A DNA stretch of 8,811 nt. Source: TMED108 sp964386795 (lineage in GTDB: Bacteria; Fidelibacterota; Marinisomatia; Marinisomatales; TCS55). Under the pieces are notes generated by a model. The model was given only the letters and a program-made list of their open reading frames with translations, searched no databases and had not been told where the DNA came from. A program made the translations under genes and the position numbers. The stretch lies in NCBI GenBank assembly GCA_964386795.1, contig CAYLUE010000056.1, forward strand, positions 1 to 8,811, written 5' to 3'. Each line of letters opens with the position of its first letter. The stretch's first letter is position 1. Positions 1-5,985 of this stretch are shown here, in pieces.

Positions 1-2
1 TT

Positions 3-104
3 GATGGATGGTTATTTAAAATGTTGATGGCACTAATTGATACTCCTATTATTTATGGAGTGATCTATTTGTTAAAAGATAAAATACCTATCCACGAAGA
101 ATGA
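3..104 (+). CDS. Queuosine precursor transporter (VUT/YhhQ family), C-terminal fragment
   Basis: Only the last 33 codons are present; the gene begins before the window and ends at TGA 102-104. The fragment reads as a hydrophobic helix (MLMALIDTPIIYGVIYLL) and a short charged tail (KDKIPIHEE). The pattern of a lysine before the helix, then Asp-Thr-Pro and a Tyr in the last membrane segment, matches the C-terminal end of the VUT family of inner-membrane transporters, which import queuosine precursors such as preQ0 or preQ1. The neighbour supports this: folE, 67 bases downstream, catalyses the first step of the pathway that makes those precursors. Identification rests on a short tail and on context, so another polytopic membrane protein cannot be excluded. 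Confidence 0.55.
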   Translation, partial: DGWLFKMLMALIDTPIIYGVIYLLKDKIPIHEE

Positions 105-175
105 AAACATTAATCATTGCTATTTCAATGTGGATTTATAAGAAAGTAAAAAATTATTATAAGGGGAAAGAATGA
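101..175 (+). CDS. Possible 24-residue linker peptide between transporter gene and folE
   Basis: An ATG at 101 opens a 24-codon frame beginning MKTLIIAISMWIY and ending in a lysine-rich tail (KKVKNYYKGKE). Its ATG overlaps the transporter stop (ATGA at 101-104) and its TGA overlaps the folE start (ATGA at 172-175). The predicted peptide has a short hydrophobic stretch followed by positive charge, like a tiny membrane-associated peptide. There is no good Shine-Dalgarno sequence before it, so translation would depend on ribosomes re-initiating after the transporter stop. No family is recognised. It may equally be a non-coding spacer that is open by chance. Confidence 0.25.
   Translation: MKTLIIAISMWIYKKVKNYYKGKE
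161..166 (+). promoter_or_regulatory. Ribosome binding site of folE
   Basis: AAGGGG lies five bases before the ATG at 172. It is one of the strongest Shine-Dalgarno sequences in the window and supports this start for folE. It lies inside the 24-codon mini-ORF. Confidence 0.7.
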
Positions 176-735
176 AAGATAAAATTGATGATATTCAACG
201 AATCACGGAAGAATTAATTAATTCTATTGGGGAAGACCCTAATCGTGAAGGCTTATTAAAAACACCATTACGCGTTGCTAAATCTTGGGATTATTTTACT
301 CAAGGCTATTCTGCGAACGTAGATGAGATTATTAATGGAGCAATTTTTGATGAGCAGTGCAATGATATGGTTGTTGTAAGAGATATTGAGTTTTTCTCAA
401 TGTGCGAACATCATATGATACCATTCTTTGGGAAAGCACATGTTGGCTATATCCCTAACGGGAAAGTCATAGGGTTATCTAAGATACCTAGAATTATTGA
501 TATGTTTTCAAGAAGATTGCAAGTGCAAGAGAGATTAACTCATCAGATTGCAGAAACAATCAAAGATAATCTAGACCCTACCGGAGTTGCTGTGGTGATG
601 GAAGGAAGGCATTTATGTATGCAGATGCGTGGCGTTGCAAAGCAAAATAGCTTTGCAACAACCTCAGCTATGTTGGGTCAATTTAGAAAGTCTAGTGAAA
701 CCAGGGCAGAGTTTTTAAGCTTTATCGGAAAATGA
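172..735 (+). CDS. folE: GTP cyclohydrolase I
   Basis: The enzyme converts GTP to 7,8-dihydroneopterin triphosphate and formate in the cytoplasm. This is the first step of tetrahydrofolate and pterin synthesis and also of the queuosine/preQ0 branch. The 187-residue protein has the full family core. The zinc site CEHH is at 78-81 and the second zinc Cys is C149 in HLCMQMRG, giving probable ligands C78, H81 and C149, with H80 and H147 at the catalytic histidine positions. IGLSKIPRI (100-108) and the QVQERLT segment (117-123) are classical FolE signatures. The length is slightly below E. coli FolE because the N-terminal extension is short, as in many bacterial FolE proteins. The start at 172 has a strong SD. 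The stop overlaps lipB by four bases, so the gene is probably translated together with lipB. The upstream transporter suggests a link to queuosine supply, but folate synthesis alone would also explain it. Confidence 0.97.
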   Translation: MKDKIDDIQRITEELINSIGEDPNREGLLKTPLRVAKSWDYFTQGYSANVDEIINGAIFDEQCNDMVVVRDIEFFSMCEHHMIPFFGKAHVGYIPNGKVIGLSKIPRIIDMFSRRLQVQERLTHQIAETIKDNLDPTGVAVVMEGRHLCMQMRGVAKQNSFATTSAMLGQFRKSSETRAEFLSFIGK

Positions 736-1382
736 GTCAAAAAATCAATATTGTAGATTTGGGCAGAATGGATTATCAATCCGCCTGGGATTTTCAAAAA
801 GAATTTCATAATAAAGTGTTGCTTGGAAAAGAAGCCGATACTCTTTTTTTGGTAGAGCATGAACCGGTATATACGTTAGGAAAAAACGCAAATAATAATA
901 ACCTGCTTAAGAAAGCTAATTCAAATGTAAAGGTATTCAATGTGGAAAGAGGTGGCGATATCACATATCATGGACCAGGGCAGCTTGTGGGATATCCAAT
1001 TCTAGATTTACATAATTATCAAAAAAATATCTCATGGTTCATGAGAACTCTAGAGTCTATTTTGATAGAAACACTTTCTAGCTTTGGTATTCATGCAAAT
1101 CAGAAGGAAGGGCTAACAGGGGTATGGGTTGGTGATGAAAAAATAGGAGCGCAAGGCGTAAGGATATCGCGCTGGGTCACCATGCATGGGTTCTCTTTAA
1201 ATGTTAACACAGATCTATCTTATTTTGAAAGTATAGTGCCGTGTGGCATTGTTAATTGTGAAATTACATCGATGAAACAATTGTTGGGAAATCCTCAAGA
1301 TATGGATTTAGTAAAAAAGAGAACAGTAAATGCGTTCAATAAAATTATTGTTTCCTCAGCAAATAAAATGGAAGCAGTATAA
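732..1382 (+). CDS. lipB: Octanoyl-[ACP]:protein N-octanoyltransferase (lipoate biosynthesis)
   Basis: LipB moves octanoate from acyl carrier protein to the lipoyl-domain lysine of 2-oxoacid dehydrogenase E2 proteins (and GcvH), the first step of de novo lipoylation. The 216-residue protein shows the family core: RGGDITYHGPGQLVGYP at about 73-89, the catalytic lysine region GDEKIGAQGVR with K137, and the active-site cysteine C171 in the PCGI motif (170-173), reached through an acyl-enzyme intermediate. The order and spacing match the Cys/Lys dyad known from E. coli and Mycobacterium LipB. The gene overlaps the folE stop (ATGA, 732-735) and its TAA shares one base with the E1 start. There is only a weak GGAA-type SD, so coupled translation is likely. 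The target E2 and the partner enzyme LipA are encoded just downstream. Confidence 0.96.
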   Translation: MSQKINIVDLGRMDYQSAWDFQKEFHNKVLLGKEADTLFLVEHEPVYTLGKNANNNNLLKKANSNVKVFNVERGGDITYHGPGQLVGYPILDLHNYQKNISWFMRTLESILIETLSSFGIHANQKEGLTGVWVGDEKIGAQGVRISRWVTMHGFSLNVNTDLSYFESIVPCGIVNCEITSMKQLLGNPQDMDLVKKRTVNAFNKIIVSSANKMEAV

Positions 1383-3388
1383 TGCCTAAGCTGCAAGGGT
1401 TTCAGAAAAAACAACTTCTCAACATTTACCGTAATATGGTATTGGCGAGAAAGCTGGATGAAAAAGAGATGACTTTATTGAAACAAGGCAAAGCATTTTT
1501 TCATATTGGTTGCTCTGGACATGAAGCAGCTCAATTAGCAGCAGCCAATAATATGAATCCTTCAAAAGATTGGGCTTATCCTTATTATAGGGATGCCGCA
1601 CTATGTCTAGGTTTAGGCATGACAGGCAAAGAGCAGCTCCTGTCGTTCTTTGCTAAAGATGCAGATCCAAGCTCAGGTGGCCGTCAAATGCCACAGCATT
1701 ATGGGCATAAAGACTTACGCATTGTTAGTCAGTCTAGCCCAACTGGAACTCAATTCTTACAAGCAGTTGGATGTGCGATGTCACGCAAATGGGAAAAAAA
1801 TAACGAGATAGTATATGTTTCTTCTGGCGAAGGAAGTACCAGTGAAGGAGAATTTCATGAAGCATTGAATTGGGCAAGTCGTGAAAAGCTGCCTGTTATT
1901 TTTCATATTCAGGATAATGAATATGCGATTAGCGTTCATATATCTGAACAGGTATCCGGTAGCTCAGTATTTGATATGGTTTCAGGTTATAAAAACTTAT
2001 CAAAGTATGATGTTGATGGAACAGATTTCTTTGAAACAAATCTTGCGTTTCAGCAAGCTGTAGATCGCGCCAGAAAAAGAAAAGGGCCTTCAGTGATCGT
2101 TTCCCATGTAGTGAGACTTCTTTCCCATTCTTCTTCTGATGATCAACGCAAGTACAGAAGCGATAAAGATCTCGATTCAGATAAAAAACGAGACCCGATT
2201 ATTAAGTTTGAAAAAGATTGCTTAACCGTTAAGGCTATGACTAAAGCAGATTTTAAAAAAATAAATTCTGAAGTGGAGCACTATATTGATGAGGCAGTCA
2301 AATGGGTAGAAGATCAGGATGATCCAGATCCAAGTACTGCCCTGGATCATTTATATGGAGATATGGATGACATTAATGAAACTTCTTTAAACGCGATCAA
2401 TGATAAAATTGTTTTGGTTGATGCAATTAACCACGCTCTATCTGAGGAAATGAAAGAAAATAATAAGATCATTATTTATGGGGAAGATATTGCAGATCCA
2501 AAGGGTGGCGTTTTTACTGCAACAAAGGGATTAACCGATAAGTTTGGTAAAGAACGGGTATTTAACTCACCGCTAGCCGAAGCCTCGATTGTGGGAACCG
2601 CAATTGGACTTGCAGTCACCGGATGGAGACCTTGCGTTGAGATACAATTTGGAGATTATATATGGCCTGCAATGATGCAAATTCGCGATGAAGCTGCATG
2701 CATGCGCTATAGATCAAATGGCAATTGGAATTGCCCTCTAGTGATTCGAGTTGCAGTTGGAGGTTATATTCATGGCGGTCTTTATCATAGCCAATCAATT
2801 GAAAGTTATTTCTTCAATATGCCTGGTATAAGGGTAGTATTCCCTTCCAACGCTGCGGATGCGAAAGGGTTATTGAAAACAGCGCTTAGAATGAATGACC
2901 CTGTTTTGTTCCTTGAGCATAAAGGCTTATACAGGCAAGGCTATGCTGCAACGCCTGAACCTGATAAAGATTATTTGCTTCCATTTGGCAAGGCAAACAT
3001 TATTGAAAAAGGGGATGCTTTGACAATCATTTGTTGGGGGGCAATGGTTCAAAAATCCATTGACGCAGTTAAATCATCCAGCCTGGAAGAAGGAGAAGCT
3101 GAATTGATTGACTTAAGAACTCTCAATCCCATAGATTGGGATGCTATTTACCGTTCTGTGGAAAAGACAGCAAAGCTTCTTATTGTTCATGAGGATACAT
3201 TGACCGGTGGAGTTGGGGCAGAGATTGCAGCAAAAATATCTGATAATCTTTTTGAAGATTTAGATGGACCTATTAAAAGAGTAGCCGCTAAAGATTGTCA
3301 CGTACCCTACAATGATCTTTTAGAGGCTGAAGTTTTACCGCAAACAGATCAAATAATAGAAGCAATTAATGATTTGATGGAGTATTAA
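1382..3388 (+). CDS. 2-oxoacid dehydrogenase E1, fused alpha and beta subunits (pyruvate or branched-chain substrate)
   Basis: This thiamine-diphosphate enzyme decarboxylates a 2-oxoacid and reductively acylates the lipoyl group of E2. In its 668 residues, about 1-330 form the alpha half and 340-668 the beta half, which are separate chains in most bacteria. The alpha half has PYYRD (67-71), a TPP/Mg motif starting GEGSTSEGEF (149-158) and closing at D178-N179, and the active-site loop HSSSDDQRKYRS (249-260). The beta half has GEDIADPKGGVF (367-378), PLAEASIVG with E400 expected to activate the cofactor, YHSQSIE (468-474) and HVPYNDLLE (640-648). GEG replaces the common GDG, a conservative change that I believe is seen in other fused E1 proteins. 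The substrate cannot be fixed from sequence; branched-chain 2-oxoacids or pyruvate are both possible. GGAAG at 1370-1374 is the SD. The gene touches both neighbours through TAATG overlaps. Confidence 0.93.
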   Translation: MPKLQGFQKKQLLNIYRNMVLARKLDEKEMTLLKQGKAFFHIGCSGHEAAQLAAANNMNPSKDWAYPYYRDAALCLGLGMTGKEQLLSFFAKDADPSSGGRQMPQHYGHKDLRIVSQSSPTGTQFLQAVGCAMSRKWEKNNEIVYVSSGEGSTSEGEFHEALNWASREKLPVIFHIQDNEYAISVHISEQVSGSSVFDMVSGYKNLSKYDVDGTDFFETNLAFQQAVDRARKRKGPSVIVSHVVRLLSHSSSDDQRKYRSDKDLDSDKKRDPIIKFEKDCLTVKAMTKADFKKINSEVEHYIDEAVKWVEDQDDPDPSTALDHLYGDMDDINETSLNAINDKIVLVDAINHALSEEMKENNKIIIYGEDIADPKGGVFTATKGLTDKFGKERVFNSPLAEASIVGTAIGLAVTGWRPCVEIQFGDYIWPAMMQIRDEAACMRYRSNGNWNCPLVIRVAVGGYIHGGLYHSQSIESYFFNMPGIRVVFPSNAADAKGLLKTALRMNDPVLFLEHKGLYRQGYAATPEPDKDYLLPFGKANIIEKGDALTIICWGAMVQKSIDAVKSSSLEEGEAELIDLRTLNPIDWDAIYRSVEKTAKLLIVHEDTLTGGVGAEIAAKISDNLFEDLDGPIKRVAAKDCHVPYNDLLEAEVLPQTDQIIEAINDLMEY

Positions 3389-4665
3389 TGATTATTGATA
3401 TAGTCATGCCAAAAATGGGAGAGTCGATTACTGAAGGTACGATTCTTGAATGGCGAAAAAAGGTAGGAGACTTTGTCGAAAAAGATGAACTATTTCTTGA
3501 AATAGGAACAGATAAGGTTGACTCTGAAATTCCTTGCATTGAATCTGGAACAATAGTTGAGATTCTAGCTGACGTCAATGAGGTTGTTGATGTTGGTAAG
3601 GTCATAGCTAAGCTAGAGACCGATCAATCATCAGTTACCCAAGCAAAAACAGTAGATAGGCCTCAGGAATCAACGTCTGAGTCAGTCAAAGATCATAAAT
3701 CTGACAAAACAGAAACTGAATCTACCTCAACTAAAGAAGCGACAATTAAACCTATCGCTATTAATGACCCTAATAAGTTTTTTACTCGAGCTGTGATGAA
3801 GACGGCCAGAGAAAATAATATTTCACAAGATGAACTTGAAAGGATTCAAGGTACCGGCCGCAAAGGAAGGGTAACAAAAAAAGATATTCTCTTATATGTC
3901 AAATCAGGGAAGGGCCCAGCTTCAAAAGAAACGGCAGTAAATAAGCCGCAATTCGCATCTGCAACCCATACCGAAGAGATGGATCATATGCGAAAGATCA
4001 TTGCTGGTCATATGAAAAAAAGCTTGGATACTGCTGCTCATGTTCATGTTGTAAATGAGGTCAATATGACCGCGATCGCAAATTATATTAATGAAAAGAA
4101 TTCTTCCTTTGAAGAACAAGAGGGCTTTAGCCTTACATTTACACCATTTATTCTTGATGCTACTATAAAAGCTTTAAAAGACTACCCTGAAATGAATGCC
4201 TCAATAAATAATTCTGCTGTAACCTTTCATAAGAATATTAATCTTGGGGTCGCGGTAGCGTTGAAAGAAGGATTGATGGTCCCTGTCATGTTTAATTGTG
4301 AAGAAAAGAATTTTTTAGGTCTTTGTAGAGCGCTTAATGATATAGCTGTACGATCACGAACAAAACAGATCAGCCCAGATGAACTATCTGGTTCAACGTT
4401 CTCTGTTTCTAATTTTGGCGTATTTGATGTAACAATTGGTACGCCAATTATAAATCAGCCTAACGTTGGAATTTTGGGTGTGGGAGCTGTGAAAAAAAGA
4501 GCGGTAATTATTGAAGATCACAATGGTGATTCAATCGCTATACAAAGCATGATGAATTTGTCCTTAGGGTTTGACCACCGATTAATTGATGGTGCCGGTG
4601 GTGCCCAATTCATTAGCGCAATACGTAAACATATTGAATCAATGAATTTGGAGAACCTTTATTAA
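3388..4665 (+). CDS. Dihydrolipoyl acyltransferase, E2 of the 2-oxoacid dehydrogenase complex
   Basis: E2 forms the core of the complex and transfers the acyl group from its swinging lipoyl arm to coenzyme A. The 425-residue protein has one N-terminal lipoyl domain (about 1-77) with the modified lysine K43 in GTDKVDSEIP, a flexible linker rich in Ser, Thr, Glu and Lys (about 80-125), a peripheral subunit-binding domain (about 131-172, FFTRAVMKTA to DILLYV) that docks E1 or E3, a second linker, and the catalytic domain (about 195-425). The active-site signature FDHRLIDG carries H397 and D401. The linker is charged rather than Ala/Pro-rich. The start has GGAG at 3379-3382 and overlaps the E1 stop by one base, fitting 1:1 coupled production with E1. 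K43 is the expected substrate of LipB and LipA encoded in the same operon. E2 of the 2-oxoglutarate complex is less likely given the E1 partner. Confidence 0.94.
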   Translation: MIIDIVMPKMGESITEGTILEWRKKVGDFVEKDELFLEIGTDKVDSEIPCIESGTIVEILADVNEVVDVGKVIAKLETDQSSVTQAKTVDRPQESTSESVKDHKSDKTETESTSTKEATIKPIAINDPNKFFTRAVMKTARENNISQDELERIQGTGRKGRVTKKDILLYVKSGKGPASKETAVNKPQFASATHTEEMDHMRKIIAGHMKKSLDTAAHVHVVNEVNMTAIANYINEKNSSFEEQEGFSLTFTPFILDATIKALKDYPEMNASINNSAVTFHKNINLGVAVALKEGLMVPVMFNCEEKNFLGLCRALNDIAVRSRTKQISPDELSGSTFSVSNFGVFDVTIGTPIINQPNVGILGVGAVKKRAVIIEDHNGDSIAIQSMMNLSLGFDHRLIDGAGGAQFISAIRKHIESMNLENLY

Positions 4666-4703
4666 TTTAGTTCGTTACAATAGATAAAGGTAAATGCAAT
4701 CAA

Positions 4704-5576
4704 ATGAAATCAACATTAGCTACTCAATCAATTCATAAGCCAAAGATTCGAATCGAATATGGTGACGATTATAAATTTGTACAGGGTGTTGTTTCATCAA
4801 ATAAGTTAAATACTGTATGCGAAGAAGCGCGTTGTCCTAATATATTTGAATGTTGGAGCAGGGGGACCGCTACAATAATGATTCTAGGTGATATTTGCAC
4901 GCGAGCCTGTGGGTTTTGTTCAGTTAAGACTGGAAAGCCACAATCAGTGGATACTATGGAGCCATACAGGACAGCAATGGCTGTCAAAAAAATGAAACTA
5001 CGCCATGTTGTGATCACCTCTGTTGATCGCGATGATTTAAAAGGAGACTTTGGCGCAGCCATTTGGGCAGATACTATTGAGCAGATACATCGCCATGTTC
5101 CAGATTGTACGGTTGAGGTCCTTACCCCAGATTTTCAAGGAGATACCTCCGCTCTAGAAGTTGTGTTTAAAGCGAAGCCTGAAATATTTTCTCATAATGT
5201 GGAGTGCGTAGAAAGAATTAGCAAACAGGTCCGAGCTCAAGCTGTTTGGTCAAGAAGTTTAAATGTTTTAAAAAAGTCTGTTGATTTTGGTCTAAGGACA
5301 AAAACTGGAATCATGTTAGGCCTAGGTGAGAGTAAAAAGGAAGTACTAAAAACTATGCATCAAGTAGTTGATTTAGGTGTTGAAATTTTTACGATTGGAC
5401 AATATTTGCAGCCCACAAAAAATCATTTACCAGTTTCAAGATACGTGAATGATGAAGAATTTAAATTTTATAAAAAAGAAGGTCTGAATATGGGCTTTAC
5501 GGTTGTCGAATCTGGAGCGCTTGTAAGAAGTTCATACCATGCAGACGAACAAGCACGCTTAGCAAAAGTTGTTTAA
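4704..5576 (+). CDS. lipA: Lipoyl synthase (radical SAM)
   Basis: LipA inserts sulfur at C6 and C8 of the octanoyl group on E2, completing lipoyl cofactor synthesis begun by LipB. The 290-residue protein has both iron-sulfur sites. The auxiliary cluster cysteines are C39, C44 and C50 (CEEARCPNIFEC). The radical-SAM cluster CTRACGFC gives C65, C69 and C72. The C-terminal RSSYHA (275-280) carries the serine that ligates the auxiliary cluster. VEVLTPDFQGD (137-147) and GIMLGLGE (202-209) are further family blocks. A 38-base gap separates it from E2, with AAAGG (4686-4690) as a rather distant SD. No in-frame ATG lies further upstream before a stop at 4668. The short gap suggests it belongs to the same transcript as lipB, E1 and E2. 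Confidence 0.97.
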   Translation: MKSTLATQSIHKPKIRIEYGDDYKFVQGVVSSNKLNTVCEEARCPNIFECWSRGTATIMILGDICTRACGFCSVKTGKPQSVDTMEPYRTAMAVKKMKLRHVVITSVDRDDLKGDFGAAIWADTIEQIHRHVPDCTVEVLTPDFQGDTSALEVVFKAKPEIFSHNVECVERISKQVRAQAVWSRSLNVLKKSVDFGLRTKTGIMLGLGESKKEVLKTMHQVVDLGVEIFTIGQYLQPTKNHLPVSRYVNDEEFKFYKKEGLNMGFTVVESGALVRSSYHADEQARLAKVV

Positions 5577-5871
5577 ATTTAGAAAAAATATGATCTATAG
5601 CCTTATCGTTTTTGTTAGTCTTTTCTTACTTTGGATGATTCAGTCAGAAACTGAGAAAAGCACTGAATATCCGTTGATATTGATTGATGGCAAAGCAGCT
5701 CCTAGGATTTCACCTCTTTCTTTTCATATTGAAAATACTACCGAATCAAGCTGCCTTAGCTGTCACTTATCAGCAACAACTTTTACCTTAAATAATAAAG
5801 ATTATTCTTCTCAAAAAATGCCGCATACATATAGAGAAGATTGTATTTCATGTCATATTATAGAAATGTAG
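5569..5871 (+). CDS. Small membrane-anchored di-haem cytochrome c-like protein
   Basis: The 100-residue protein has a positive N-terminus (KFRK), one hydrophobic segment (about 8-24) that should act as an uncleaved anchor or signal, and a short exported domain with two haem c attachment motifs, CLSCH (62-66) and CISCH (92-96, almost at the C-terminus). H53 and H86 each precede a CxxCH in similar contexts and could be the distal haem ligands. That pattern and the ISPLSFHI / KMPHTY segments faintly recall the NapB subunit of periplasmic nitrate reductase, but the protein is much shorter and no napA is nearby. Two starts are possible: TTG 5569, overlapping the lipA end by eight bases and giving the positive n-region, and ATG 5590. 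Neither has a clear SD. It is probably co-transcribed with lipA, but the functional link is unknown; electron transfer in the periplasm is inferred only from the haem motifs. Confidence 0.75.
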   Translation: MFKFRKNMIYSLIVFVSLFLLWMIQSETEKSTEYPLILIDGKAAPRISPLSFHIENTTESSCLSCHLSATTFTLNNKDYSSQKMPHTYREDCISCHIIEM

Positions 5872-5878
5872 TACATTT
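5864..5878. promoter_or_regulatory. Perfect 15-base palindrome, possible operator before lon
   Basis: AAATGTA and TACATTT are exact inverted repeats around a central G. The palindrome spans the stop codon of the cytochrome-like gene and shares its last base with the candidate -35 box of lon, a common place for a repressor site. It has no GC-rich stem, and only the T at 5879 follows the right arm as a run, so it is not a convincing terminator. The binding protein is unknown. Confidence 0.3.
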
Positions 5879-5905
5879 TGGCAGACAATTATCATAAAAT
5901 ATTAT
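5878..5905 (+). promoter_or_regulatory. Candidate sigma70-type promoter of lon
   Basis: TTGGCA (5878-5883) matches the -35 consensus in five of six bases and TATTAT (5900-5905) matches the -10 in five of six, with a 16-base spacer. Transcription would start near 5912, giving a leader of about 74 bases. The gap is AT-rich, so chance matches are possible. No CIRCE inverted repeat or clear sigma32-type promoter was seen. Confidence 0.4.
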
Positions 5906-5974
5906 TAATTCAGTCAGATAAGCATACTATAGATAATGGCATAATGTTTGACCTAATATATAGTATAAAGCTGT

Positions 5975-5980
5975 AAAGGA
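5975..5980 (+). promoter_or_regulatory. Ribosome binding site of lon
   Basis: AAAGGA lies five bases before ATG 5986. The clear SD and the family-typical N-terminus that follows support this start. Confidence 0.7.
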
Positions 5981-5985
5981 AAAAA

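Noticed and set aside
1881..2063. 60-codon open frame on the plus strand
   Set aside because: It is out of frame inside the strongly conserved TPP-binding region of E1 and has no SD or recognisable product.
2720..2735. GGCAATT/AATTGCC inverted repeat in E1, next to GCATGCATGC at 2696-2705
   Set aside because: Both lie in conserved coding sequence; the two-base loop is too tight for an RNA hairpin and such short palindromes are expected by chance.
4434..4449. AATTGG-TACG-CCAATT hairpin in E2
   Set aside because: Six AT-rich pairs inside conserved catalytic-domain codons, with no U-tract and no gene boundary nearby.
4769..5062. 97-codon open frame on the minus strand
   Set aside because: It lies wholly inside lipA, which has all its cluster motifs; the antisense translation shows no recognised domain.
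5948..5969. TTGACC followed by TATAGT and TATAAA before lon
   Set aside because: The spacers are only 5 and 10 bases, too short for a sigma70 promoter; the 5878-5905 pair has better geometry.
5872..5985. CIRCE or other heat-shock operator before lon
   Set aside because: No TTAGCACTC/GAGTGCTAA-like inverted repeat or sigma32-type -35/-10 pair could be found in the gap.
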